NCBI GenBank assembly: GCA_965261585.1
Contig: CBDHDN010000064.1
Span: forward strand, 124,001 to 188,000
Length of the DNA: 64,000 nucleotides
Direction of reading: 5' to 3'
Source of the DNA: CBDHDN01 sp965261585
GTDB taxonomy: Bacteria > Pseudomonadota > Alphaproteobacteria > UBA6615
Below, piece after piece: positions 26,316 to 35,344 of this stretch (position 1 is the first letter of the stretch; each line of letters opens with the position of its first letter). Position numbers and translations under genes: made by a program. Below the pieces are notes generated by a model, which saw nothing but the letters and a program-made list of their open reading frames with translations, was not told the origin of the DNA and did not search any database.

Positions 26316-27994
26316 GTAACAGGGGCAAAAGGCCGGGCGGTCAGGCGGCGGTGCGCTGGCGGATGAGGTCTGGCAAGGGGAGGATGGGCGGCGCGCCGGG
26401 GATGTCGAGCCGGCTGCCGAGGTAGTCCCAGAACGAGACGCCGAGCTTGTCGCAGGTCTTCATCAAGCCGAGGAAGGCGTCGCGGCAGTCGCGGCCGGTC
26501 TCCGAGCGGGTGCCACCGCTGATTTTGCGCCTTGTCACCTGGCAGCGGATGTCATTCTCCGAGCCGTTGGTGTGAAGCGGGATATCCGGCCGTTCGAGGG
26601 CGCGGAGCAACTCGACCTTGTTGGCGTGGAGCCTGGCGAGCAACCGGTCGAGGGTGGCAAAGCCGGTGGTGGTGGTGAACAGCCGGTCAAAGCGGGCCTG
26701 AAGCTCCCGCTTTCTGCGCGGAGTGGGATCGCGGCAATATGCCTTCAGGTCGGCGTAGAACCACCACACCCGCGCCCGGATCCGCGCACACGCCTGCCGC
26801 TGGCGGTGGTTGAAGCCGACCAGCTTGTGGATGAGCCGCTCGGCGTGGACCCAGCACAGCGCGTGAGAGCCGACGTTGAACTGGCCGGCGTCGTCGCTGA
26901 CGATGACGGCATCCTTGAGCAAGCCATGGGCGACCACGCTGCCCCACAGCGCGCCTTCGGTGGCGATCTTCAGCGGATCGGGATGCACCCGGAGCCGGGT
27001 GATGCCGAGGCGCTCGAGATGGGCCATCCACGCCTCCTGGTCTTTGAGGCGCTTGCTTTTGTGCCCAGCGAGCCGTGCGATCACCAGCCCCGAGAGGCTC
27101 CGGCCGCGCATGTAAGCCAGCGCCTCGTCGTTGATCACGTAGTCGGTGGCGCCAGCCCGCAAAAGCGCCAGGAAGTTCAGCCGGCTCTTCGCGCGGGTGG
27201 TGGCGAACCAGGCAAAATCAGTGTTGCCGATGTGCGTGCAGGCGCCGTTCATGCCCTTGTAGCGGGCGCCGGTGTCATCGACCGTGATCCACGCCGCGCT
27301 CTCGAGCCCGCTCTTAAGCACACCGGCCGCCTCGGCCAGGAAGTCCTCCTTGCCGGCGATGAGAAGACGCACGACTTGGCGCTTGGAGATCGCCATCCCG
27401 AGGTCGCGCAATTGCGCGACGATCCGCGGTACCGTCACTTGGCCCGGGTGATACTGAGCGAGCACGAAGCGCCTGAGCTCGGGGCCGAAGTGGCCGACCG
27501 TCCCCGCGGGCAGAGCCGCCACCACCGTCCGACCATCAGGGGTGATCCAGCGTTCACGGCGGTAGCGGATCACGTGAGGACGCAGGATCAGCTCCTGGAC
27601 CACGTAGGTCTCGTATCCCTTGAACCGCGAGCCGGGGGGAACGGCCGCCTTGAGCACCCGCTCCTCGTCGATCACAAGCCGGTCGATCTTGCCACCCCGG
27701 CGGCCCGCCTTGCGTTCCGCGCGCGCCGGCTCGGTGGCCTTCTCCATGCCGCTCGGTTTGAGCTTCGGCGGCCCCTTGAGCCCTTTCAGCCGCGCAATCT
27801 CTTCGCGTAACGCAGCGTTCTCGGCCTTCAGCGCGACAACATCCTCAAGCAGCTGTAACACCAGCCCCTTGAGGTCATCAGGCGCCAGAGCCTCAATATC
27901 TGGTAAACATCCGGCCATGCCCGGATCGAATCAGAATTCGGAAGCCTTGTGAATCCCTAAAATGAAAAGTCGCCCGGACTTTTGCCCCTGTTAC
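26316..27994 (-). mobile_element. IS66-type element (single-ORF), 1679 bp, 8-bp target duplication
   Basis: Terminal inverted repeats GTAACAGGGGCAAAAGGCCGGGCG (left) and GTAACAGGGGCAAAAGTCCGGGCG (right, other strand). TTTGATCC flanks both sides (26308-26315 and 27995-28002), the 8-bp duplication expected of IS66. Only one transposase gene is present, as in the ISBst12-like branch that lacks tnpA and tnpB. It inserted into the 5' leader of the IS1380 element. A second copy starts at 63417. Confidence 0.93.
26341..27918 (-). CDS. IS66-family transposase (TnpC-like)
   Basis: 525 residues. Starts with a leucine-zipper-like coiled coil (LVLQLLEDVVALKAENAALREEIARLK), then a basic linker without the CxxC zinc finger seen in classic IS66. 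The DDE domain has WITVDDTGARYKGMNG (Asp near 204), VIVSDDAGQFNVGSHALCWVHAERLIHKL (Asp near 321) and LHTNGSENDIRCQVTRRKISGGTRSETG (Glu near 455), all typical of IS66. The frame is intact and the first 169 residues are identical to the partial copy at 63493. Probably active. Confidence 0.93.
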   Translation of the reverse strand: MAGCLPDIEALAPDDLKGLVLQLLEDVVALKAENAALREEIARLKGLKGPPKLKPSGMEKATEPARAERKAGRRGGKIDRLVIDEERVLKAAVPPGSRFKGYETYVVQELILRPHVIRYRRERWITPDGRTVVAALPAGTVGHFGPELRRFVLAQYHPGQVTVPRIVAQLRDLGMAISKRQVVRLLIAGKEDFLAEAAGVLKSGLESAAWITVDDTGARYKGMNGACTHIGNTDFAWFATTRAKSRLNFLALLRAGATDYVINDEALAYMRGRSLSGLVIARLAGHKSKRLKDQEAWMAHLERLGITRLRVHPDPLKIATEGALWGSVVAHGLLKDAVIVSDDAGQFNVGSHALCWVHAERLIHKLVGFNHRQRQACARIRARVWWFYADLKAYCRDPTPRRKRELQARFDRLFTTTTGFATLDRLLARLHANKVELLRALERPDIPLHTNGSENDIRCQVTRRKISGGTRSETGRDCRDAFLGLMKTCDKLGVSFWDYLGSRLDIPGAPPILPLPDLIRQRTAA

Positions 27995-28067
27995 TTTGAT
28001 CCGATCTAGGCAATTGAATCATAACGCATATTGGGAGTTCGGCGGTGCCTTTCGTGAATCTTTCAGG

Positions 28068-28586
28068 CTAGTTGTCGGACTCGTCGTGGTCTGACCTGTC
28101 GTGGCCGAACCGGCCCTGGCGCGTGGCCCGCACCTCGTCGGCGTTGAGCGCCGCGTCGCCGTCCACATCGTAGCGGGCGACCCAGCGTTGCCACGGGGCA
28201 TTCAGCTCCGCCGCCGACAGCTGAGCATCGCCGTTGGTGTCGAGCATGTCGAACAGAGTCGTTGCCCCGATCGACTGCAGCAACCGGCCGCGGCGCCGGA
28301 ACTCATCGACCGACAGCTTGCCGTCGCCATCGACGTCGACCGCCGTCAACAGGCGGCCCTGCTCCGCGGCGATCTCAGCAATGGCGACGCGGCCGTCGCC
28401 GTCGGGGTCGAGCAGCGCCATGAGCCGCTGCGTCGCCCGTGCGGCCCCATGGCCGTGTCCGTGGGTCGCGGCGGCAACCGCCGCGGCGCCGTGGCCGCTG
28501 CCCTCGGCCAACGCGGCGCCGTGGGCCGCGGCGATGGCGATGGTGGCTACCGCCGCGCCGCCGATGAGAGCTGTGCATCTACGCAT
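28068..28586 (-). CDS. Exported EF-hand calcium-binding protein
   Basis: 172 residues from the ATG at 28586 (GAAGGAG 8-9 bases upstream). N-terminal signal peptide MRRCTALIGGAAVATIAIAAAHGAALA, a His/Ala-rich stretch (THGHGHGAA), then four EF-hand loops: DPDGDGRVAIAE, DVDGDGKLSVDE, DTNGDAQLSAAE and DVDGDAALNADE. The third and fourth lack the usual Gly6-Asp/Asn7 pairing in part. A charged tail rich in His and Asp follows. Periplasmic calcium buffering or sensing is likely from the family. Its 3' end abuts the remnant end of the IS1380 element. Confidence 0.85.
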   Translation of the reverse strand: MRRCTALIGGAAVATIAIAAAHGAALAEGSGHGAAAVAAATHGHGHGAARATQRLMALLDPDGDGRVAIAEIAAEQGRLLTAVDVDGDGKLSVDEFRRRGRLLQSIGATTLFDMLDTNGDAQLSAAELNAPWQRWVARYDVDGDAALNADEVRATRQGRFGHDRSDHDESDN

Positions 28587-28706
28587 GGGAATACGCTCCT
28601 TCAGGGGATGATCTCGGGGTGATGGCTGTTCACCCGTTCGCCCCCTTACACGGGCCCGCCCCGGCGATTCCGTCGCCGCCCGCGTGCCGCGCGGCACGTG
28701 CCAACC

Positions 28707-30054
28707 TGTAGATAGCGTGTGAGTTGTCCGGATTATGTAGCGCGCGAAGTGACCGTTTCTGGAATCGCTCCAAGGAGGTTTTTTTGCGGGGGCGAGGATG
28801 GAGCGGGCGCATGTGCTACAGGAGATCCGGGTGATGCGTTTCGAGGAGCTATTGGAGCGGCACGAACGCGGGGAGTTGACGCAGGAGGAGACGGGAGAGT
28901 TACTCGGGATGAGCGGTCGGACGTTCCGGCGTTGGCGTGAAGGGTATCGCGAGGAGGGTGTGCCCGGGCTTGCGGACAGGCGTGTTGGCAAGCCGTCGCC
29001 GCACCGTGCGGCGGCGAGCGAGCTATCGCGAATGCGGGGGCTGTATGAGGAGCTGTACGGCGACTTCACCGTGAAGCATTTCCACGAGAAGCTGGTCAAG
29101 CGGCATGGGTACAAGCTGGGCTACACGGTGACGCGTCTTGCGCTGCAGTCGGCGGGCTTGGTGCGTGCGGCGCCGCGGCGTGGCGCGCACCGGCGCAAGC
29201 GGCCGCGCCGGCCGATGGCGGGCATGCTGGTGCACCAGGACGCCTCGCGCCACGCCTGGCTGGCCGGCCATGCGCCGCTCGACCTGGTGGCGACACTGGA
29301 CGATGCGACGAGCGAGCTCTACTCGGCGTTCCTGGTGGCCGAGGAAGGGACCGCCTCGAGCTTCCACGGGCTTGCCGAGACGATCTCCGCCGAGGGTCTG
29401 TTCTGCGCGCTCTATACCGACCGCGGCAGCCACTACTTCCACACGCCGGAGGCCGGCGGCAAGGTTTCGAAGGAGCGGCTGACCCAGGTCGGCCGGGCGC
29501 TGGCCGAACTCGGCATCGAGCACATCGCGGCGTACTCGCCGGAGGCGCGCGGCCGCTCGGAGCGCGCCTTCCGCACGCTCCAGGACCGCCTGGTCAAGGA
29601 GCTGGCGCTGGCCGGGATCGCGACCGTGGCCGCCGCCAACCGGTTCATCGCCGAGGTCTACTTGCCCGAGCACAACGCCCGCTTCGCGGTGGCGGCCGAG
29701 GAGACGGGCTCGGCCTTCGTGCCGTGCCGGCCCGAGCAGTGGCGCGAGGTGCTGTGCGTGCGCGAGAACCGCCAGGTCGGCAACGACAACACCGTGCGCT
29801 GGCGCGGCCGGAGCTTGCAGATACCGCCTTCACGGCTGCGCCCGCACTTCGTGCGCGCCAAGGTGTGCGTGCATGAATACCCCGACGGAGCGCTCGCCCT
29901 GTTCTGGGGACCGCACCGTATCGCCGAGCTCGCGCCGCCGCAGGCGAGCGCACCGATCGAACAGGCCGCGTGAATGACCGCGACGTGGCAAGCCACCACA
30001 ACAGGGGACAAATCATGCGCTACATAAAGCGGACAACTTGACGCGGCAGCTACA
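28707..30054 (+). mobile_element. Second ISNCY-type element, 1348 bp, no target duplication
   Basis: Terminal inverted repeats start TGTAGATAGCGTGTGAGTTGTCCG at 28707 and, on the opposite strand, TGTAGCTGCCGCGTCAAGTTGTCCG at 30054. Both contain TTATGTAGCG. The adjoining 16 bp on the two sides do not match, so the flanks have been rearranged since insertion. It is related to, not a copy of, the element at 15863. Confidence 0.82.
28798..29973 (+). CDS. ISNCY-family transposase
   Basis: 391 residues, intact. HTH region LTQEETGELLGMSGRTFRRWREGY, then FTVKHFHEKLVKRHGY, and the integrase core: Asp in VATLDDATSELYSAF, Asp in LYTDRGSHYFHTPEAGG, Glu in YSPEARGRSERAF. It serves as the reference that fixes the exon structure of the intron-split relative at 16008-19166. 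A GGGGGCGAGG stretch precedes the ATG. Confidence 0.93.
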   Translation: MERAHVLQEIRVMRFEELLERHERGELTQEETGELLGMSGRTFRRWREGYREEGVPGLADRRVGKPSPHRAAASELSRMRGLYEELYGDFTVKHFHEKLVKRHGYKLGYTVTRLALQSAGLVRAAPRRGAHRRKRPRRPMAGMLVHQDASRHAWLAGHAPLDLVATLDDATSELYSAFLVAEEGTASSFHGLAETISAEGLFCALYTDRGSHYFHTPEAGGKVSKERLTQVGRALAELGIEHIAAYSPEARGRSERAFRTLQDRLVKELALAGIATVAAANRFIAEVYLPEHNARFAVAAEETGSAFVPCRPEQWREVLCVRENRQVGNDNTVRWRGRSLQIPPSRLRPHFVRAKVCVHEYPDGALALFWGPHRIAELAPPQASAPIEQAA

Positions 30055-30201
30055 GTGGCGAGGCCACTGGCGGCGAAGCCCCTTGGGCCCAGCGTGAAGG
30101 CCGCGACGCGCGCCGTCGCCAACCGGCGGCTCTCGCCTTCGCCGACGCCGACCGCCGCTGCTCGTGCCCGCCGCCGCCGGCGCCAGTGACCGGCTATGCC
30201 G

Positions 30202-30795
30202 CTACGGGCACGGGAAGATGCGCGGCGCGCAGTTCTCTGTGAGGTGACGGTTGCGTGACGGGAACATCGCCAGCGCCATCTGCGCCATCAGCTGATCGAT
30301 GCGCTCGGATTGCGGCCCCGGCACGTCCGTCGCGCGCGCCGCGGCCCACGAGAGCGGCAGCTCGGCCTCGCAATAGGCGGCGAAGACGGTCAGATCGGCG
30401 CTGGCCACGGGGTCGGACAGGGCCGCCGGATCGGCCGCACGGCAGACGTCCCACTGACTGACGCTGGGCGGCGCGTTGAACACGACCACGGTGCGATAAT
30501 TGCCGCGCGGATACGGGTTGTCCGGCGCGCCGCTGAAATTGACTGGAATGCCGCCGGTGCGGCCTTCCAGGCCGGTAATCACGGCCGCCATGAGCGCCAC
30601 CTCGTCGACGGCGAAGGGATTGCCGCCGACGTCGACCTGCAGGTCGTGCTTGCCGCTGCCGATCAGGCCCAGCGTCTGCGGGCTGTATTGCTGGGCGACG
30701 TCGGTGCGATAGATGGTCACGCCAGAGGCGGCGCAGCCGGCGAGGAACACGGCCGCAAGGGCCGCGAGCCCGAAGCGCTTCGTCGTGCGTTGCAT
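30202..30795 (-). CDS. Putative lipoprotein of unknown function
   Basis: 197 residues. N-terminal lipobox LAALAAVFLAGC at about residues 11-21 predicts acylation of Cys21 and anchoring in the envelope. The mature part has no motif I recognise; it contains SGKHDLQVDVGGNPFAVDEVALMAAVI and a Cys pair. Residue composition is ordinary. It is separated by 107 bp from the CDF transporter upstream and could be co-transcribed. The 140 bp between this gene and the ISNCY element hold no supported gene. Confidence 0.75.
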   Translation of the reverse strand: MQRTTKRFGLAALAAVFLAGCAASGVTIYRTDVAQQYSPQTLGLIGSGKHDLQVDVGGNPFAVDEVALMAAVITGLEGRTGGIPVNFSGAPDNPYPRGNYRTVVVFNAPPSVSQWDVCRAADPAALSDPVASADLTVFAAYCEAELPLSWAAARATDVPGPQSERIDQLMAQMALAMFPSRNRHLTENCAPRIFPCP

Positions 30796-30902
30796 CGCTT
30801 GCTATCCTCGTGCCTGGACGATCTCCGTGGGCAACCTGTAGTGCGCCGGACGGCCCCTGGCAGTGCTCTGTATCACACCGGCGGCCCCGACAATCCCGCT
30901 TT

Positions 30903-31805
30903 TCAGGCGCGGCTCGCCTGCTGTTTCTCGACGCCGTAGGGATCTTGGTGGATCAGCACCTCGGCGCCGGGAAACGCCGTGTGGAGGTCGGCCTCGACGG
31001 TGTCGGCGATGACATGGGCACGATAGAGGCTGAGCGTGCCGTCCATCTCGATATGCAGCTGGATGAACAGGCTGGGACCCGACTTACGGGTCCGCAGGTC
31101 GTGCACCGCCCGCACTTCAGGATGCGCCCCGGCGATCTTGAGAATGCGCCGCCGTTCGGCCTCCGGCAGCTCGCGGTCCATCAGCATGTCGAAGGCGCGC
31201 CGGGCAATCCGGACCGCCGTGTAGATGATGAACCCGGCGATGGCGACGGCCAGCAGCGGATCGGCGATCGTCCAGCCGAGCTGCGCCGACAGGACCAGTG
31301 CGACGATGACGGCGCCGTTGGTCAACAGGTCGCCGACGTAGTGCAGGGCGTCGGCGCGGATCGCCAGCGATTCGGTGCGCTTGACGACGTAGGCCTGGAA
31401 CCGCGTCAGGGCGAACGTGGCGATCAGGGAGAACGCCATGACGGCGATGCCGACCTCGATGTTGACGACCGGCGTCGGGTTGTAGAGGCGGCGCCCGGCC
31501 TCGATCAGCAGGAAGATCGAGGAGCCCGTGATGAACGCGGCCTGGCCAAGGGCGGCCAGCGGCTCCGCCTTGCCGTGGCCGAAGCGATGCTCCCGGTCCG
31601 GCGGGCTCAGGGCGTGGCGCACCGCGAACAGAGTGACCAGCGATGCCGTGGCGTCGAGCAGCGAATCGATCAACGACGACAGGATGCTCACGGAATCCGT
31701 GGTCGCGAAGGCGGCGACCTTGACGACCACCAGAACGGCGGCCACACCCACCGACGCATAGGTGGCGAGCCGCATGAGCCGCGCCGATTGCTGCCGATTG
31801 GCCAC
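30903..31805 (-). CDS. Cation diffusion facilitator (FieF/CzcD-like metal exporter)
   Basis: Inner-membrane antiporter expelling divalent metal (Zn2+, Fe2+ or similar). 300 residues, six TM segments. TM2 SILSSLIDSLLDATASL carries the first Asp pair of the transport site (DSxxD type as in FieF), with HRFGHGKAEPLAALGQAAFI after it and ALHYVGDLLTNGAV in TM5 supplying HxxxD. The cytoplasmic C-terminal domain has VHDLRTRKSGPSLFIQLHIEMD and IHQDPYG, the dimer metal sites. FieF is the closest description. Confidence 0.93.
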   Translation of the reverse strand: MANRQQSARLMRLATYASVGVAAVLVVVKVAAFATTDSVSILSSLIDSLLDATASLVTLFAVRHALSPPDREHRFGHGKAEPLAALGQAAFITGSSIFLLIEAGRRLYNPTPVVNIEVGIAVMAFSLIATFALTRFQAYVVKRTESLAIRADALHYVGDLLTNGAVIVALVLSAQLGWTIADPLLAVAIAGFIIYTAVRIARRAFDMLMDRELPEAERRRILKIAGAHPEVRAVHDLRTRKSGPSLFIQLHIEMDGTLSLYRAHVIADTVEADLHTAFPGAEVLIHQDPYGVEKQQASRA

Positions 31806-31906
31806 GCTCGCCTGCTGATCCGTCTTGCCGATCCCGCCGGCACCCTAGATGAAAGGCGGTGGCACGAGAACTTGATTCGGGGGCGTCGGCCAGGTCTGGT
31901 TCCGCT

Positions 31907-33232
31907 CTACGCCTCGAGACTCTCTCTCATTCGCCGGACTGCCTCGGCCGGCGCATCATTCTCCGCCATCATCCGGAACAACGCCTCGTTGAGCCGGCGC
32001 ATGACGGCCGGATCCTCAACCGGCGTGGTTTGACCCGGATCCGTCTCCAGGTCGTAAAGTACCGTGTTGGTATCCTCCATCTTCTCCGGAAAATGGTACG
32101 AATGCGTCTTCGTATCGGCCTTCGACTTGTGCGCAATGCGCAACAACGGCACGCCCTTGGTGAAGTCAAACGGTGCGACGAGGCTGGCGCTCTTCAGTTC
32201 ATCGACCGTGACCAGCTTCGTCATATGAGCCGGCATCAACGTGTACTGATAAAGGTCCTGGTTCTGCATGTCCTTGGGGTAACAGAAGTAAGTGTAGCGT
32301 CCGTCGATCACGTTGATGCCGCCGCCCCAATAGCCGAACATACCGACTGGCCTGTCGGAGTCATCCCGCTCCAACAACGCCAGCATGGATTTTCCTTCCA
32401 CCTCGGACGGGACTGGTGCGCCGTAGAGCTCACACATCGTGGGCATCAGGTCGATGGTTTGAGTCAGGCTTTTCCGCCGTTCACCCACCCTGTTCTTATG
32501 GTCCGGGTGATAGATGAGCAGCGGAATGTGCGAAATCTGCTCATCGAGGGGCATGCGGTTCTTCGCCCACCAGTCATGCTCGCCCAGCAGGAAACCGTGG
32601 TCGGTTGCGACAATCAACGCAGTGTCGTCCCAGAGACCCTTCTCGTCGAAGTAATCCAGGGTCTGGCCGAGCAGAAAGTCGCACAGACTCAGAAGGGCGA
32701 AATAATTTGCACGCAGCTCGTTGATTTCATCCTGCGGTTCGGTGACGCGCTCGTAGCGCAGCCAATCGAGAATCGGTCCGTTGTAGTTTACCTTGAAGGG
32801 CTCACGGAACCGTTCAGGCGCGAAGAACGGCTCATGGGGGTCGAAAGTTTCGATCTGAAGAAACCAGTTGTCCGCCTTGCGATTGGTATCGAGAAAGTTG
32901 AAACCGGCTTCAAGGCACTGCACGGATGGGAAATCTGCTTCTTCCTTGATGAATTCGCGATTGATCATGTAATGGTAAGGATTCTGCTTGGAGTTTATGT
33001 CGTTCTGACTGTGGTGATACTTCTCCTGAATGCGTTCGATCGGTGAATCCAGAAGCACCTTCCAGGGGTCCGATTCCTGACCGCGAATGAACTCGAAGGA
33101 GTTGTAGCGCGTGTGGTATGTCGCGCCTCCGTCGGCCAACCTTCTGAAATTCGGCGTCTCCAATATGGTGCAACCATAGGGCTCCAGCATCAGCCGGTTT
33201 TGCGAGTCGAAAAGCAGAAAAACCGTCTTCAT
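31907..33232 (-). CDS. Sulfatase-family protein lacking the catalytic CxPxR segment
   Basis: 441 residues from the ATG at 33232 (MKTVFLLFDSQNRLMLEPYG). Metal-site and C-terminal signatures are present: ETFDPHEPFF, ALIVATDHGFLLGEHDWWAKN, TQTIDLMPTMCELYG. However the protein passes directly from ETPNFRRLA to DGGATYHTRYNSFEF. In relatives I recall, about 65 residues lie between these blocks, including the C-x-P-x-R that is converted to formylglycine; no such motif exists anywhere here. So an in-frame deletion near 33130 has probably removed the active site. Next to genes for a sugar-type ABC importer, suggesting a sulfated-compound locus. Confidence 0.85.
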   Translation of the reverse strand: MKTVFLLFDSQNRLMLEPYGCTILETPNFRRLADGGATYHTRYNSFEFIRGQESDPWKVLLDSPIERIQEKYHHSQNDINSKQNPYHYMINREFIKEEADFPSVQCLEAGFNFLDTNRKADNWFLQIETFDPHEPFFAPERFREPFKVNYNGPILDWLRYERVTEPQDEINELRANYFALLSLCDFLLGQTLDYFDEKGLWDDTALIVATDHGFLLGEHDWWAKNRMPLDEQISHIPLLIYHPDHKNRVGERRKSLTQTIDLMPTMCELYGAPVPSEVEGKSMLALLERDDSDRPVGMFGYWGGGINVIDGRYTYFCYPKDMQNQDLYQYTLMPAHMTKLVTVDELKSASLVAPFDFTKGVPLLRIAHKSKADTKTHSYHFPEKMEDTNTVLYDLETDPGQTTPVEDPAVMRRLNEALFRMMAENDAPAEAVRRMRESLEA

Positions 33233-33308
33233 ATGCCTACTCCCGTTTTTCGCACCGCTTTCTGGGCGTTCTGGCGGGCGGGCCGTACCTGGGCCGGCCA
33301 GCCGTTTG

Positions 33309-34373
33309 TCAGCCTTCGATCCGCAGCCCAGTTCGTGGATCGAAAAGATGGATGTGGTCCGGTTCGAACGTGAGGGACATGACCTCGTTCTCGGGGAAGT
33401 ACCGGACCTCGGGAAGCCGCACCTTGACCAACTGATCGGCCACATGGAAGTTCAGCAGCATGGTCTCGCCGAGGTTCTCCGATAGATAGAGTCTGGCCGC
33501 CAGGCCCTCCCCATCGAGACGGATATGGCTCGGGCGCACACCGACGGTGACGGCGCCGGCGGGATGGTCGGGCGCCGTCGCCAGATCGACCCTGTAGTCG
33601 CCGACCCAAACCGAGTTGCCATCCAAACGGCCGGAGAACAAATTCATCGGTGGGCTGCCGATAAAGGCCGCGACATGGATACCTCGCGGCCTATTGAACA
33701 CCTCGTCGGGCGTCCCGACCTGCACGATATCGCCGTCGAGAAACACGGCGATGCGGTCGGCAATGGTCATCGCCTCTTCCTGGTCATGGGTCACATAGAT
33801 TGTCGTGACATCGAGTTCGCGCTGCAGCTTCTTCAGCTCGACACGGGTCTCCAGCCGCAATTGTGCGTCGAGATTTGAGAGCGGCTCGTCAAGCAGGAAC
33901 AACCTCGGCTGGCGCACGATGGCACGGGCAAGGGCGCAGCGCTGCTGCTGGCCGCCGCTGAGTTGTCCGGGCCGTCGGTGCAGCAGATGGTCGATCTTCA
34001 CCTTCGCGGCGGCTTCGCGAACCATGTCGGGGATCTTGTCCTTGGCGACGCCGTCCATCTTCAGCGGAAAACCGATGTTCGCCGCCAGGGTCATGTGCGG
34101 ATAAAGCGCGTAGTTCTGGAACACCATGGCCACGTCGCGCTTGCCGGGCTGGGCAAACGTGACATCGACCCCGTCGACCGTCATCGTGCCGGCGTCGGGC
34201 GTTTCCAACCCGGCCAGCACCCGCAGCGTCGTCGTCTTGCCGGACCCGGACGGGCCGAGGAGTGCGAAGAACTCCACCGGGTGAATGTCCAGATCGATAC
34301 TCCTGAGCGCCTCGAAGTTGCCGAACGTCTTGCGGATGCCGCGCAGCGACACGTGCCCCTTTGCCGCGGTCAT
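33309..34373 (-). CDS. ABC transporter ATP-binding protein (MalK/UgpC type)
   Basis: 354-residue ATPase of a carbohydrate-type importer. Walker A LLGPSGSGKTTTLR near residue 43, Q-loop VFQNYALYPHMT, signature QLSGGQQQRCALARA, Walker B RLFLLDEPLSNLD, H-loop IYVTHDQEEAM. The C-terminal TOBE/OB extension (VTVGVRPSHIRL) places it in the MalK/UgpC branch. The ATG at 34373 overlaps the permease stop by 4 bp (ATGA). 76 bp separates it from the sulfatase. Confidence 0.93.
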   Translation of the reverse strand: MTAAKGHVSLRGIRKTFGNFEALRSIDLDIHPVEFFALLGPSGSGKTTTLRVLAGLETPDAGTMTVDGVDVTFAQPGKRDVAMVFQNYALYPHMTLAANIGFPLKMDGVAKDKIPDMVREAAAKVKIDHLLHRRPGQLSGGQQQRCALARAIVRQPRLFLLDEPLSNLDAQLRLETRVELKKLQRELDVTTIYVTHDQEEAMTIADRIAVFLDGDIVQVGTPDEVFNRPRGIHVAAFIGSPPMNLFSGRLDGNSVWVGDYRVDLATAPDHPAGAVTVGVRPSHIRLDGEGLAARLYLSENLGETMLLNFHVADQLVKVRLPEVRYFPENEVMSLTFEPDHIHLFDPRTGLRIEG

Positions 34374-34867
34374 TGGTGGCCGCCGCCTTTGACGGCACCC
34401 ACGGTAAGGCCTTTGACGATCTGTTTTTGCGCCGCGACGCCGATGATGATCGTCGGCACCATCGCGACAAGTGCGGCTGCACTGAGCTTCGCCCACAGCG
34501 TCTGTTCGACGGACACGAAATTGAGCATCGCCACCGTGACCGGGCGTACGGTGTTGCCGCCGAGCTGGACGGCGAACAGGAACTCGTTCCAGGCGTTGAG
34601 AAAAACGAAGATGACAGTCACGGCGATGCCGCCCCTCACCTGCGGCAGAATAACGTGCCACAGCGTCTGAAACCGGTCGGCCTTGTCGAGGAACGCGGCC
34701 TCTTCCATTTCGCGCGGGATGTCCTCCATGTAGGAGACCATCAACCAGATCGCGAAGGGCAGGGAAAACGCCAGGTAGACGGCAATCATCCCCTGAAACG
34801 TGTCGAGCCAGCCGATCCGGTTGAGAATCAGAAAATAAGGAATGACCAGCCCCACCGGCGGTACCAT
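34370..34867 (-). pseudogene. Sugar ABC permease (MalG/UgpE type), 5' end removed by IS
   Basis: C-terminal 165 residues or so of an inner-membrane permease: MVPPVGLVIPYFLILNRIG, the EAA loop EEAAFLDKADRFQTLWHVILP and LNAWNEFLFAVQL. The reading frame enters directly from the IS3-like copy B at 34868, and about 110 N-terminal residues, including at least two TM segments, are missing. The far side of the IS carries unrelated DNA, so the rest of the operon (other permease, binding protein) has been lost or moved. Confidence 0.9.
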
Positions 34868-34933
34868 TGAGTCGGACCCGATTTCCTTGGACACAGAATT
34901 GGCTTAATCGAAGTGTCCAAGGAGGACCGGAAC

Positions 34934-35344
34934 ATGACCGATAATTTTGAGAAGAAAGTTGCTGTTGATGGGCCTGTGGTAAATGCGGGCGAGCTTGGCT
35001 CGTCCACGTTTTCCCCAGGCCAGGCTTTGCCGGCAGGCCCGCTGGGACTTGGCCAGCGATGGACGGTGGCGCGCAAGCGTGAGGTCGTTCTGCGGCTTTT
35101 GCGTGACGAGCCGGTGCAACTTCTGTCGCGCCAGTTGGGCGTAGAGATCTTCCGGCTCGAGCAGTGGCGTGAGAAAGCGATCGGCGGGATCGACGCCTCG
35201 CTCAAGCAACGCAAGGGCGATCCGGTGCAGGCGGAACTGGATAGCGCCATGAAGCGGATCGGAGAGTTGACCATGCAGGTGGAACTGCTGGAGGCCAAGA
35301 CGGAGACCTTCGGCCCTTTGGGGCGGCGGAGGTCGCGGCGATGA
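34934..35344 (+). CDS. IS3-like OrfA (copy B)
   Basis: 136 residues, identical to the OrfA of the other copies. Start ATG behind AAGGAGG. HTH plus coiled coil; its stop overlaps the OrfB start (ATGA). Confidence 0.92.
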   Translation: MTDNFEKKVAVDGPVVNAGELGSSTFSPGQALPAGPLGLGQRWTVARKREVVLRLLRDEPVQLLSRQLGVEIFRLEQWREKAIGGIDASLKQRKGDPVQAELDSAMKRIGELTMQVELLEAKTETFGPLGRRRSRR

